Assembly (NCBI GenBank): GCA_032622095.1
Contig: CP136069.1
Span: 165,038,394 to 165,102,393 of the forward strand
Length of the DNA: 64,000 nucleotides
Reading direction: 5' to 3'
DNA from: Siphonodentalium dalli
Lineage: Eukaryota; Mollusca; Scaphopoda; Gadilida; Siphonodentaliidae
Both the position numbers and the translations under genes were made by a program. Positions 45,093-56,969 of the stretch are shown here, one piece after another; position 1 is the first letter of the stretch; each line of letters opens with the position of its first letter. Under the pieces are notes generated by a model, which saw nothing but the letters and a program-made list of their open reading frames with translations, did not search any database and was not told where the DNA came from.

Positions 45093-46483
45093 ATATAAGG
45101 GCTTCAACAATTCAATGCGATTCCGATGCATCGCATTTTAAAGTTCACGATGCAAATGTATCATATTGAGAGGATGCCATGCGATGCAAAAACAATTCAT
45201 GTATGCAGAGTTATCAATAGTTAGAGATACAAACTTTTTCACTCAAAACTTCCCATCTTGGCAGATCTGGGGACAGTTTTAGCTATTATTGTCTACTTGT
45301 AATACCTGGCCATGCATTTTGGTCATTTTAGTTAGGTTTTGTACTTTACTTCAATAAATATGCTGAGGTAAACAATTATGAGAATATACACACTAAAAAT
45401 GATTAAGTAGTTAATCCAGTTTTAGTTCTAGTGCCAATAATTTGCATCGCATCAATATGATCAGTCTGGGTGAACGTCGACTCTATATTTGAAATATAGA
45501 GTCTGGAGCTTATGTAGCCAAAACCATTTCTATTCAGCGAAGAGCTTCCCCAAAATGACGTCACGGATTTAAAAAAATACATCGATGATTGACAGGTGTC
45601 CCCACGTGTTATTTGTTGTGCTTCGCAATAATAGTAATGGCCTGTGTCGCGACATAAGATTACAGCAGATAATATTTGTCGTGTGTGCGACTATTCTTTT
45701 TCGGGAGATGAACTCGCTGCAACTCGTTCTATTTATATTTATGGGAGGCCAAGTTGGTACCATGCGCAGGCCTATCTATCAGGTCTAGCACATCCTTCAA
45801 ATTAATCCGAATCGTACCGAATATATAATTTCGAAGCCATTGTTTCTGTCTGTTGTATTTGCAAGCATCGCTTTCGATCGGAGAAATTCCGCTCTGTTAC
45901 TATATTTAGAGGTGACATTATGGGAGTCTAGCTCCGCCCACTGACACTTGTTTATTAACCCATACGGTTTCATTGGACGGAAAATAATTTACGAAATCAA
46001 TCAGATTACGGAATCCCGAGGACTTGGAAATGAAATATCGATGTTATCCGTCAGACCTTATATTCAATGTTGTAATGAATATTTAGGTATGAGTTTACTC
46101 AGACTGCAATATGATATGCTCTATGAAGGACACAGACAACATGGTAATTATATTGAAAATGAATTTATAACTGGAGTCAAAAATTCATTTTCATTATAAT
46201 TACCATGATGTTTGCATCGTTCCTAGAGCACATGAGTGTATTTTGCACTAATTTCTGGCTCAAATTCATTCATTTGTTGCATATATTCTGTTGAGTATAA
46301 AAGGAGATGGTCCCATACATGACCGGATTTAGTGTACAGTACCCGTTTCATTACATGGCGATTATAAAGTCACATAAGAATCCACTCATTGGGAATGGTA
46401 CATATCAGTGAGATACACTGTGAGAATACGCTGTCTGCAAGTCACTTGCGACTTTATCACTGTTAAAACAGAATACTAGGGCT
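45093..46483. other. Unassigned intronic DNA
   Basis: Contains GATGCATCGCATTTT-type words near 45118-45190 and a small palindrome GACTCTATATTTGAAATATAGAGTC broken in its middle at about 45479. A frame ending near 45788 has a hydrophobic Met-led start but no recognised family. Confidence 0.5.
45948..46199 (+). CDS. Hypothetical 83-codon frame, unrecognised
   Basis: Open frame of 83 codons with mixed, protein-like composition (aromatic and charged residues, little repetition) inside the large stomatin intron and on the opposite strand to it. No family was recognised. Its AT-rich codon use resembles the virus-like genes at 11.8-14.8 kb more than the stomatin exons, but I see no sequence match. 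It may be a relic of an insertion or chance. Confidence 0.18.
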   Translation: MFINPYGFIGRKIIYEINQITESRGLGNEISMLSVRPYIQCCNEYLGMSLLRLQYDMLYEGHRQHGNYIENEFITGVKNSFSL

Positions 46484-46566
46484 TTAACAATACACATGAA
46501 TCACAACGCATGATCAACAATATGATACATATTACGATACACTAAATTAGTGTTCCCAAATGAATA
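46484..46566 (+). repeat. 83-bp flanking duplication, left copy
   Basis: TTAACAATACACATGAATC to CCCAAATGAATA. Repeated on the other side of family A copy 7 at 46947-47029 with a few substitutions. Confidence 0.9.
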
Positions 46567-46950
46567 CCCAACAGAAGGGCCCTGTGCCAATGCATTCTCT
46601 TATATATGCGAGTCGACCATAGGTCGCCTCGCATATATAAGAGAATGCATTGGCTTAACACATTAAAAATTATAAAATTGTTAAAGAAATTAAGAAAAAA
46701 TGGTAAAAAGTGTTAAAAAAGTGTTTAGGCCAATGCATTCTCTTATATATGCGAGGCGACCTATGGTCGACTCGCATATATAAGAGAATGCATTGGCACA
46801 GGGCATAACTGTAACTATCACAATGTGCTCAAGGAGCCGATTCCAATGATATCCATATTTGTATGGTTCTATTGAGACAGACCGAAGATATTTTAGGCTG
46901 TTGAAGCTTTATTTGGCCGGTTTTGGCCAGTTTGTTGGGTAAAGGGTTAA
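46567..46950 (-). mobile_element. Family A TTAA MITE, copy 7, left 11 bases lost
   Basis: Begins at CCCAACAGAAGG, lacking TTAACCCTTTA; right end GGGTTAA intact. Flanked by an 83-base direct duplication. Confidence 0.92.
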
Positions 46951-47029
46951 CAATACACATGAATCACAATACATTATCAACAATATGATACATATCACGA
47001 TACACTAAATTAGTGTTCCCAAATGAATA
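46947..47029 (+). repeat. 83-bp flanking duplication, right copy
   Basis: Begins at the TTAA shared with the end of family A copy 7. Confidence 0.9.
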
Positions 47030-47091
47030 CCACTTGAATTATTAGAACACTTTATAACTGGAGATAGAGTTAATTTTTAACTACAGTAATG

Positions 47092-47161
47092 CTCTAATTA
47101 ATCGACCTCTTAACCACAGCATAATTATGGGTAACTTTTCAGGATTTAGTCGGAAATATAC
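47092..47161 (+). mobile_element. Family C MITE, left half
   Basis: TACAGTAATGCTCTAATTAA to TTAGTCGGAAATATA; the partner arm is absent. Confidence 0.85.
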
Positions 47162-47720
47162 ATTATTGATACTAATTGATCCTCTATTATATTTAGTTCC
47201 CTCAATGATCCTCCTATAATAAAAGTTTTAGAAAACAAACTCAGGTAACAAAATTAACTTACAAACAACATTGTTCATGACAGATATGTGTCACAGAAAA
47301 AAGGAATTGGAGAAACACACACACATACACAAAAAGAAGTAAGCAGAAAAAAAATTTCTATAGGAATAACTACATGCACATGTTATCAGGTATTCACACT
47401 GCTCTGAGCAAAATTTTGATTCAGTCAGCATCGTATGATGTTCAGATTTCTGGCAAACTAATGGGATTTTCACGGGACAGTACTCGTTGTAGGCCTCAAA
47501 ATATGGTGCTGGACAATTGCAGAATGAGATCCCCAGAGGATAAACTTATTCTGCATGGCCTCATGGCTTTTGATTAGATAACACTGCATACAAACTTGAC
47601 AATAACATACTATTTACACACTATTTAAGAACGGTCTGTCTATATATTAATATTCTTTCTGTTTATGGCAGAATTAACTGATGTGACTATTTTAACAGCA
47701 ATACCCACCGCGAAGGCCTT
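47162..47720. other. Unassigned intronic DNA with family D scrap
   Basis: TTGCAGAATGAGATCCCCAG at 47517 is a family D fragment of about 50 bases. No gene. Confidence 0.55.
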
Positions 47721-48110
47721 TTAACCCTTTACCCAACAAACCGGCCAAATAAAGCTTCAACAGCCTAAAATATCTTCGGCCTGTCTCAATAGAACCATAC
47801 AAATATGGATATCATTGGAACCGGCTCCTTGACCACATTGTGATAGTTACAGTTATGCCCTGTGCCAATGCATTCTCTTATATATGCGAGTCGACCATAG
47901 GTCGCCTCGCATATATAAGAGAATGCATTGGCCTAAACAAAATCTATTTTTAACACTTTTTACCATTTTTTCTTACATTCTTTAACAATTTTATAATTTT
48001 TGATGTGTTAAGCCAATGCATTCTCTTATATATGCGAGGCGACCTATGGTCGACTCGCATATATAAGAGAATGCATTGGCACAGGGCCGTTCTGTTGGGT
48101 AAAGGGTTAA
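47721..48110 (+). mobile_element. Family A TTAA MITE, copy 8
   Basis: Complete. Confidence 0.92.
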
Positions 48111-48520
48111 GATATGGTAAGTGTTGGCAGTTGGTATTGCTTTTAAAATAGACACATCCGTTAAAACCGCCATAAAGAGAAAGAATATTATATTATAGAC
48201 AAATTTAGTTTTTTAATGATACCAATCATAAATATTACGTAAATTGCATGTTAGTACTCTGTGTTATGTAAACAAACAGTATGTAAAGAGTATGCGATGA
48301 GCAAAACAATCAACACTCGGGTGTTTCACCAAGTGAACTTTGGTTAGAAATGCCAACAAGTTGTTTAAAACATACCAATATAATGCATGTTAATCTTTGC
48401 CTATCAAGATGTAGGTGTTGAATGGGTCACCGTGAATCACTCTCCTAATAAAGCGTTTTGCTGATCGCTCACTATTTACGTGATGTATATAAACAAACAC
48501 TCGGCTCACACAAAGTGATG
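48111..48520. other. Unassigned intronic DNA
   Basis: No supported feature. Confidence 0.5.
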
Positions 48521-48652
48521 TTTTGTGGATAATATCGTATTCATACTATAATTATACTATACTATTAGTACATTCTTGAGGAAACTTTCATAATTTGGAA
48601 ACTGTTATTTCTAAATTATAACCAATAACGAAGGACATCCGTGCATTTAAGA
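48521..48652 (+). repeat. Dispersed repeat H, copy 2
   Basis: Diverged match to 34187-34312. Confidence 0.7.
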
Positions 48653-48855
48653 GGACAAAATCTGCTGACCAAGTCTTTATAAAAAAGGCCTAAGTAGACA
48701 ATTCAGATAAGATAAATTTTATTTAAAGTCAGATGTAAAAACATTATAAAACACAATCTCTGAACTTGAAGAGCCTAAGTTGACTGACTACATGTACATA
48801 TGGGACTGTTTAGAACTAGAGTGAACTGAATGGAAATAAACATGAGTGTAGCATT

Positions 48856-49233
48856 TAAAGATGCATTATCTGATTTAACACCCCTAAATTAATATTGCTT
48901 TGGTTTCGGGGGTAAAAAATATTTGATTCGAGTTGAGGAACTCCACCCATCAAAGCTCAGAGTTATCAGATATCGATTTTTGAAATATGTTATTTTTGAC
49001 CACCTGGAATATTAGGCAGCCAGGCAAATATTTGACGAATGCCGACTGACACACTGTGGATACCAAATTTCATTGAACAAAACATTGACATATAACACTT
49101 TTTGGGCTATTTTATACTATAGTTGACAGTGGTTAGCATTATATTTTGGCAATTAAATGATTCTGATAACTGAAGTGGCATTACAAGAAAAGATATGGGG
49201 ACCATCAAATCGGATTATGTACCTTTAATAGTA
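48856..49233 (+). repeat. Dispersed repeat G, copy 2
   Basis: Diverged match to 19369-19772; ends about 100 bases from the stomatin exon. Confidence 0.75.
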
Positions 49234-49332
49234 TAAAGATGGTGTCAGTTTGGGTAGAGGGAACCAAGACCTCAATACATCGATCAATACTGAGACATCA
49301 ACAAAGAATCTGGGGAGGGAGAGTATACTCAC

Positions 49333-49388
49333 ACTTCGACACGTTCCACTTTCACGCCCCACGGATCAGTAGCCTCATCAAGGGACGA
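49333..49388 (-). CDS. STOM: Stomatin-family protein, antepenultimate exon
   Basis: A 56-base exon between CTATGTTTTAG and GTGAGTAT. It reads SSLDEATDPWGVKVERVE plus two bases of a Val codon that the next exon completes. LDEATDPWGVKVERVE is the family-typical end of the SPFH-domain helix and strand that leads into KDVRLPVQLQRAM, so the order of the three exons is secure. Phase 0 at its start implies that the upstream exon ends on a whole codon, expected to be Met-Gln in relatives. I looked for that exon and the rest of the SPFH domain and membrane hairpin on the minus strand up to 64000 and did not find them, so the next intron exceeds 14.6 kb or the exon escaped me. The three exons cover about the last 114 of a usual ~285 residues. 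Confidence 0.93.
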
Positions 49389-49460
49389 CTAAAACATAGG
49401 AGGGGACATGCAATTATAATACACATTCGCTCATCAAATCATGCAGCACAATAAATACAA

Positions 49461-49709
49461 GTATCACCCCTCGATATAAAAGAGGTCCTGCTAATTTACT
49501 GCGATGTTGGTGGTTTTGTTGAATTCTTATGATGCTGGTAGAGCAGAATGCTGCTGTTAAGAAAAAGTAAAGTTATTTTTTTTTAAGTTGTCACTTTTGA
49601 GGTGTTTGGCCAATCCCAGCGATTTGAGAAAAAGCAGTGTCTCTAATAATGTTAAAAAACAACCAACATCATAGCAAATTAGCAGGACCACTTAACCAGG
49701 GGTGATTAC
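49461..49709. mobile_element. Foldback element, ~250 bp
   Basis: GTATCACCCC and GGTCCTGCTAATTTACTG at the left pair with GCAAATTAGCAGGACC and GGGGTGATTAC at the right. Confidence 0.8.
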
Positions 49710-49742
49710 GGGTAAATACAATACAATTATAGAATAAACTTT

Positions 49743-50250
49743 GGGTGTATTCAAAAGCATATTCTTGGGCATTGATTAACAGTGGACCACCAAGATGTAA
49801 TCTGCAACCAATAGGTGTATTCAAACCGCGTTCCTGGTTGTTACCAAGACCGAGAACAGCGAACAGGTTGTGAACATGTTCTTAGCGACTCAATCACCGG
49901 AGAATATGTCCGGACACTCAGGAACTGACCAAGAATATGTTTGGGGGTTAGGATGTTTACTGCCTGCCATGCCCGGTTATCGTAGAATGGAAATCCAAAC
50001 CCACGAACATCATGTCAGTGTTCACTGGCCAGTTCTCTGTGTTTGAATGGCCAAGAACCTGCTCGAGGTGTTAGGTCGTGGTAACCTACCGTTCGCGAAC
50101 AATCAAGAACACTTACAGATTCGAATACACCCAGTGATTGTAACAACGAGATTCTGATCTGTTCTTGATATATTCCGAGTGATCGAACATAGATCTTGGT
50201 TACCTGCTGTTAGTTAATGCCCATAAACATAAATTCCAATACACCTTTAG
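49743..50250. mobile_element. Diverged foldback element, ~500 bp
   Basis: GGTGTATTCAAAAGCATATTC and GGGCATTGATTAACAG at the left resemble the inverse of CTGTTAGTTAATGCCC and CAATACACCT at the right. Inner GGTGTATTC words are repeated. Confidence 0.65.
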
Positions 50251-50333
50251 AGTCTACTAAAGCCATGCCTAACTGCTTCTGCACCACAAATTGATTCTGG
50301 TGAATTCGAACTAGACTCAGGTCCAAGCCTTGA

Positions 50334-50752
50334 AATAGTGTGTCTGTCATTTGCAGAATGCGATCACCAGAGGGTGAATTTAGTGACACTATCCTGCACA
50401 GTGGACTAGCATCATTAAATTCACCGTCTGGGGGCCACATACTGCTTAGGCCTCATCTTCTGGGATGTATCTATAATCTCAAATTAACATTGTTTTTAGT
50501 TACTTTTTCCCTTCTTTTCAGTTTCTATATCCCCTAATTTGCAGAAGATAAATTGCATATTTGCGGTGACTAATGGGTAAGCATCGCGAACTTCAATCTG
50601 ATCCTAGGTCTCCCAGGGCCATAGCAGTTGAAGCCTAATCAGAATGAGGTCCCCAGTGGGTGAATTTGGTAGCCCATCGTGTGAGATAGCATCACTAAAT
50701 TCACCCTCTGAGGACCTCATTCTGCAAATGACAGACACACTATTTCCAGGCT
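50334..50752. mobile_element. Family D MITE, copy 12 with 8-bp target duplication
   Basis: CAAGCCTTGAAATAG to CTATTTCCAGGCTTA; CTCAGGTC flanks both ends. Confidence 0.92.
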
Positions 50753-50789
50753 TACTCAGGTCTAGACTTGTTCAAATTTTAGCATCAGG

Positions 50790-50841
50790 TTAACGCTTTA
50801 GATATTAAATTCTCATTGAGGAATAATGTTTAACTTCTCTC
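50790..50841 (+). mobile_element. Family F scrap
   Basis: TTAACGCTTTAGATATTAAA and TTCTCATTGAGGA resemble the left end of family F. Confidence 0.45.
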
Positions 50842-50868
50842 CTGGTTTGTGAAACAAGCAAGCCTTGA

Positions 50869-51115
50869 AATAGTGTGCCTGTCATTTGCAGAATGAGGTT
50901 CCCAGAGGGTGAATTTAGTGATGCTATCCCGCACAGTGGGCTAGCATCACCAAATTCACCCTCTGGGAACCTCATTCTGCTAAGGCCTATTAAGCAGAAT
51001 GAGGTCCCCAGAGGGTGAATTTGGTGATGCTAGCCCGCTGTGCGGGATAGCATAACTAAATTCACCCTCTGGGGACCTCATTTTGCAAATGACAGGCACA
51101 CTATTTCAAGGCTTG
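50869..51115. mobile_element. Family D MITE, copy 13 (short form)
   Basis: CAAGCCTTGAAATAG to TTTCAAGGCTTG; GAAACAAG and GAGACAAG flank it (7 of 8 match). Confidence 0.93.
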
Positions 51116-52698
51116 GAGACAAGCCACTTGTGTGAATAAACATTTGTCTCAATCACTCATGTGATAATTTTCGGTATCCAGTCAAAAATACTGGGAAATT
51201 TGTTAGCAAAAATCAGCCTAAGTGCAGAGCAAGTTGACAAAAGGTTAGTAGAGCTGGCAAAAGTAGCACTTTTCCTAGATCATGCCTTGAATCTCTACTT
51301 TAGTTACTCCCGTAGAGATCATATTCCATCAGTACAAAACCTGGGAACTTTTTGATGTGCTGATCCATTCTGACAGGGAACTTTATAAATAACATATCGA
51401 ACATAAAAGGCAGGGAATATATTTCTTTGTGAATACTTTTTCCTCAATAATCTACTTCACACTTGGGGGTGGTCCCAGCTCGATGTTTGCATTCTTTTTT
51501 GTGACTTTCGTGAGCCGATATCGCAATAAACATTGTATTACTTCCCCGCGGGAAATTCCATAACTGTGAGACACTGAGGCGTAAGCAACCCAAAGCAAAA
51601 TCGCTCACAAAGTCACTTAAATCATGCAATTTCATGTTGGGACCTTCACCTACAGTGAAATAAATTATTAAGGAACAAGTAATAACTAAGATATTTATTG
51701 CCTGCACTGTTTTTTTCTCAATGTGATACACTTCCCTGACAACATCGAATAGTTTCTCTAGGTTTCGCACTAGTAGAATATGATCTCTACGGGCATAATC
51801 CGGAGTAGAGATCATGGCATGCTCATCACTTTTGGAACATGAAACACAATACCATGAACATTAAATACAATTTGTCGGTAAGTGCATAAACTCAAGAAAT
51901 AATAAATATAAATATGATTGGGTGCCCCACGTGTATAATATACTTATCACTGTTCATTCGCAAATTATGTGAGAATGTTGGCATAAGTTTGCTGAGAAAT
52001 ATTTTTATTTAACAAATAAATAAATTTTTACGAAATACACATGTATGTGACAAAGATGATGTATCCCATGTGACATGTATAAACCCTGTCAGGTCGTGCC
52101 TCAAAACTGTTTGCAGAAATAGTAAACATTTACTGAAATCTTCATGTCTCGATCATATTTCCATAAATATTTAGAAAACAACATGATTTTCTCACAGCAA
52201 ATTTACCGAAAATATTGAGATTTTTTCTGCAAACTTTCCACACATTTACCAAAAACATTTATCTGAAAACATGTTTTTTTTCTTCAAATTTACTGGAAAC
52301 GTGGCACATTACAATTCCAGAAAGTTGTGCAAATAATGGACTTTCCACAAAAGCACTGATGGCTGAACAGACTTCAGAAAACTTTCTGAAAATTTATAAA
52401 ACTGTATTTCAAGAGATTATTAAAATGCCTTGTTAATTCACTGGGAGACTGAACAAGTTTTGCATTCAGAATGTGGCTGGTGTTATTAAAATTTTCATTC
52501 CCGGGTATGTGACATCTCTCCTGGACCTTTGACATTTCTGAAGAAGGAGAATAATGATAGGGTATATGCACGTTGTTAATCAATGACTAGCAGTTTGCCC
52601 TAATAAGGTTTATACATATTCCAAGGGACATAATCATTTTGGTCAAATATATATAGTGTAAGTTTTTAATGCAACTATTCATAATTGTGATAACTGTG
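51116..52698. other. Unassigned DNA with an imperfect inverted repeat
   Basis: CGTAGAGATCATATTC near 51312 and its inverse GAATATGATCTCTACGG near 51776, with partly matching neighbours, suggest an old foldback of about 500 bases. A 123-codon minus frame at 51444-51815 lies over it and is unrecognised. 52100-52420 is rich in ATTTACCGAAAA-type words. Confidence 0.5.
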
Positions 52699-52806
52699 TA
52701 CAGTAATGCTCTAATTAATCGACTTCTTAACCACAGCAGAATTATGGGTAACTTTTCAGGATTTAGTCGGAAATATGGCTTGTTGCCATTCATCGGAAAG
52801 CTCTCG
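52699..52806 (+). mobile_element. Family C MITE, left half
   Basis: TACAGTAATGCTCTAATTAA to CATCGGAAAGCTCTC; the partner arm is missing. Confidence 0.87.
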
Positions 52807-52814
52807 CCAGAACA

Positions 52815-53257
52815 AACTTACATGCAGGTCTGAATTTAGAGTGACTGACATATGCAGAACGAGGTCCTCAGAGGAATAATTTAGTGACATCGCACACAAA
52901 AGGATAACATCACCAAATTAACCCTCTGGGGGCCTCATTCTGCTTGGGCCTAAACTGCTATGGGAGAACTAGGATCAGATTGAAGTTCCCCAGTTGAAGT
53001 TGGTGATGTTCACCCATTAATCATCTCAATTATGCATTTTATCTTCTGCAATTTGGGATATAGAAACTGAACAGAAGGGAAAAAGTAACTAAAAACAATG
53101 TTAATTTGAGACTGTAGATATTTCCCAGAAAATGAGGCCTAAGCATAATGAGGTCCCCAGAGGGTGAATTTGGTGATGCTAGTCCACTGTGTTATCCATA
53201 AATTAACCCTCTGTGGACCTCATTCTGCAAATGTGAGATACACTAAATCCAGGCTAC
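52815..53257. mobile_element. Family D MITE, copy 14, diverged
   Basis: CAGGTCTGAATTTAGAGTGAC to GAGATACACTAAATCCAGG. Confidence 0.8.
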
Positions 53258-53318
53258 ATGTAGCTGTGGCTTAGGAAAAGAGAAGTGATCAAACAGTATA
53301 GTGAAAAGAGTGCAGAAA

Positions 53319-53322
<4 letters not shown>

Positions 53323-53352
<30 letters not shown>
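53323..53352 (+). repeat. (GA)n microsatellite
   Basis: About 15 GA units. Confidence 0.95.
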
Positions 53353-53355
<3 letters not shown>

Positions 53356-53431
53356 AAAGAGAAGAGAAGAAAGAAGAACTAATTATATGAAACAGACTCA
53401 GAAAGATGGAGTGGAAGTGTTAATTCACTGT

Positions 53432-53894
53432 TTAACCCTTTCATGACGGGAGATGTGCTGGTGCAGCATTAAAGATCCTGTGCCAGTGTATTATCTGACA
53501 TATGCAAGTCTCCCATAGGAAGCCTCACATATATAAGAGAATGCATGGCTTACAAGGTCAAGGTAAATATTGTTAGGCCAATGCATTCTCTTATATATGC
53601 GAGAATTAGGCCAATGCATTCTCTTATATATGTGAGGTTCCTTACGGGAGACTCTTATATATGCGAGAATGCATTGTCACAAGGTTTTCGCAAAATCTCA
53701 GGATACTATTCTATTATATATGCAAGGCTCCCTATGAGAGACTCCCATACATAAGAGAATGCATTGTCACAGGGTTTTCGCAAAATCTCAGGATACTATT
53801 CTACTATATATGCAATGCTCCCTATGGGAGGCTTGCATATATAAGAGAATGCATTGTCACAGGGTTTTCGCAAAATCTCAGGATGCTAGGTTAA
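53432..53894 (-). mobile_element. Family B TTAA MITE with ~90-bp tandem hairpin repeats
   Basis: TTAACCCTTTCATGACGGG start. The GTCACAGGGTTTTCGCAAAATC block is repeated three times with a hairpin between each; ends at a degenerate GGTTAA. Confidence 0.85.
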
Positions 53895-54008
53895 GGCTTT
53901 ATTTTTTTGATCTGTGAATGTGCCTGAATCCAGGCGCAACAAATTTTTATGTCAAAATTCCATGACTCAGTTCAACTACTATAACTGATATCGGTTCAAA
54001 TTACTGTT

Positions 54009-54215
54009 TTAACCCCCCATAGGGAGCCTCGCATATATAAGATAATTCATTGGTCTAACAATATTTACCTTGACCTTGTAAGCCAGTAAATTCTCTTATA
54101 TATTCATATTGATTATATGCTAAGCTCCCTATGGGAGACTCGCAAATATAATAGAATACACTGGCAGAGGATCTTTAATGCCGCACCAGCGCAGCTCCCA
54201 TCATGAAAGGGTTAA
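54009..54215 (+). mobile_element. Family B TTAA MITE, internally deleted
   Basis: The left terminus jumps from TTAACCCC straight into CATAGGGAGCC, half of hairpin 1. Right end normal, sharing TTAA with family E. Confidence 0.8.
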
Positions 54216-54460
54216 CCCTTTGAGTGCCAGGTCCGATTTTTGTATCAACCCATATACCCTGTGTCAATGCATTCTATTATATATGCGAGTAGACCATAGG
54301 TCGCCTCGCATATATAAGAGAATGCATTAGCCTAAAAAAAATTCGTTATTTGTTATTATTTTTTACAATTTTTTAAAATTTTAATAATTTTTTAAAAATC
54401 TAAAAAAAATAAAAAAAAATTAGGGCCAATGAGATCGGCCCCTGGCACTGAAAGGGTTAA
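54212..54460 (+). mobile_element. Family E TTAA MITE
   Basis: TTAACCCTTTGAGTGCCAGG to CTGGCACTGAAAGGGTTAA, with one hairpin; back to back with family B. Confidence 0.9.
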
Positions 54461-55874
54461 GCAACATGATTCAGAATTTGATCTTAAATGTACAAGTGTT
54501 CCATTTAAGATAGGTCTGTGGCGATAATGAAGGTGACACTGATTGCCCGTTGATTGAAATCAAATGGCACACAAACAGTTATTCACCCACAAGGACAGGT
54601 TGATTGACAGATATAATAGGCCAAAAATAGCTATGCAGTAAGTTAAGGCTGACCTTACAAGACCCAGCGTCTAGACACAAGCGTCCTCGGAAAATGGGAA
54701 TCGATCCTAAACTGTGGGCATACAAATGCACCATTTTATATTGAAGTGCTCTGGTGATTAATGAATTGGTTTGATGAATGATTTGATGTTGTAATAAAAA
54801 AGAAAGAAACAAATAGTAAACTTATTAGAAAAATACTAGCATACACATTAGCATCCACTCGATAATAACAGCCAGCAAGCATGGGTCGGTCAAAATGCAT
54901 GTGCCTGTCAGATATCATGCTTATCTACACCATCACCACAGCCAACATCCCCATACCCAGGCAATTTTATTCACAATACTAATGTCTCATGAAATAATTT
55001 ATTACTTCACATTGGTTGCAGGAATATGGCATTATTGGGAATTTCCATCTGAGAATTTTCAGCAGATCACCCCCTCCCCAGGCTTCTCCTTGTACCAGAC
55101 CAAAATTTCCAAGTTCAAGTTTTTATTTGCACCTTCCCCCTTGTGTTGGAATTTCCTAACTGGTACCTCAAACCTTCCAACTGTTAACCCCCACCCCCCC
55201 CCAGTGCGGGTGGTATTTAAGCATAATAAAAGGTCAGCCAACCACAGTGTCCCCTGACAACGTGGCAAGTCGATGCCGCTTTGTTAAAGAAATTTTTAAA
55301 AATGTTGAAATTTTCTAAGTCGAAAAGGGTTAATAATTCCGTCAAAAAATAATGTTTCCGTCATCTATATACATGTTGCACATCTTCAATATATGGGCAA
55401 CAATATTCTGAAGTTTCAAATCTCTGGGATGAAATCTGTAGGAGGAGATGATTACACCATGAAGATACTCAAAAGTGTGATGGACGGACAATTAATTTTT
55501 CGGGGGACAAAAATAGCATGGTAATCCTAAAATCACACCGCGGTATACTGCATTACTGTTTATTTCAACTATCCCACATTAAAATCCTGTTGAGCAGTGA
55601 TCGTTTGGTGCACAAGTCAACTGTTTTTGTTTGGAGAAAATTTTAAAATTTTATAAAATTATGGATAACCAATCCGTGACATTCTGTATCATTTGTCTGC
55701 ATGCTTCGATTTAGGACAAGGTAATGTACGCTTATTTCAAATACAGGTAATAATTTGGAAGTCGGATACATCCAAGAGCTTTGAAATAACCCCCGTGCTT
55801 ACTCGCACAGAGCACGTGCTGTGACTCTGGATATCGGAATGTTCCGCTCGGTGTGAAATAGTATAATGCTTTTA
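54461..55874. other. Unassigned DNA, no supported gene
   Basis: A 120-codon plus frame at 54895 is low-confidence and unrecognised. C-rich stretch at 55185-55202. Confidence 0.5.
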
Positions 55875-56274
55875 TTAACCCTTTACCCAACAGAAGGGCC
55901 CTGTGCCAATGCATTCTCTTATATATGCGAGTCGACCATAGGTCGCCTCGCATATATAAGAGAATGCATTGGCTTAACACATTAAAAATTATAAAATTGT
56001 TAAAGAATGTAAGAAAAAATGGTAAAAAGTGTTAAAAAAAGATTTTGTTTAGGCCAATGCATTCTCTTATATATGCGAGGCGACCTATGGTCGACTCGCA
56101 TATATAAGAGAATGCATTGGCACAGGGCATAACTATAACCATCACAATGTGGTCAATGAGCCGGTTCCAATGATATCCATATTTGTATGGTTTTATTGAG
56201 ACAGACCCAAGATATTTTAGGCTGTTGAAGCTTTATTTGGCCGGTTTTGGCCGGTTTGTTGGGTAAAGGGTTAA
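55875..56274 (-). mobile_element. Family A TTAA MITE, copy 9
   Basis: Complete. Confidence 0.92.
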
Positions 56275-56560
56275 ATGCCAGGAAATAAGGTGTATTACTT
56301 TCAAAGTATTAACTTATAGAAATATTATTCACTTCCCGGTTGAATTATTGTAAATCTTACATTTAAATCCACATTTATAAACGTGATCAAACGGGGGAAA
56401 CAGGAAGACAGCCCGGCAGGGCTATGTTCCCCCCAGCAATATAATGAATTATTCTAGTTATATGTTAATTTATAGTACTTATTCATATGTGTATTGTAAA
56501 TAAAAATATCCTATCCTATCCTGTCCTATCAATCATTCCCACTCGATAACACCCCAGCAA

Positions 56561-56969
56561 TTAACCCTTTACCCAACAAACCGGCCAAAACCGGCCAAAT
56601 AAAGCTGCAACAGCCTAAATTATCTTGGGTCTGTCTCAATAAAACCATACAAATATGGATATCATTGGAACCGGCTCATTGACCACATTGTGATGGTTAC
56701 AGTTATACCCTGTGCCAATGCATTCTCTTATATATGCGAGTCGACCATAGGTCGCCTCGCATATATAAGAGAATGCATTGGCCTAAAAAAAATCTTTTTT
56801 TAACACTTTTTACCATTTTTTCTTACATTCTTTAACAATTTTATAATTTGTAATGTGTTAAGCCAATGCATTCTCTTATATATGCGAGGCGACCTATGGT
56901 CGACTCGCATATATAAGAGAATGCATTGGCACAGGGTAAAAACATCCCTTCTGTTGGGTAAAGGGTTAA
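56561..56969 (+). mobile_element. Family A TTAA MITE, copy 10
   Basis: Complete; opposite to copy 9 and 286 bases away. TAAAAACATC is added next to the right terminus. A CCTAT microsatellite lies at 56508-56530 between the two copies. Confidence 0.92.

Larger units (their letters stand above)
38172..49332 (-). other. Stomatin intron (11.2 kb)
   Basis: From GTGAGTAT after the exon at 49333 to TACTTTCAG before the exon at 38171. Nearly half is MITE sequence (five family A copies, and families B, C, D and F). Confidence 0.9.

Noticed and set aside
51444-51815. 123-codon minus-strand frame
   Set aside because: Overlaps one arm of an imperfect inverted repeat and has no recognisable motif; not called as a gene.
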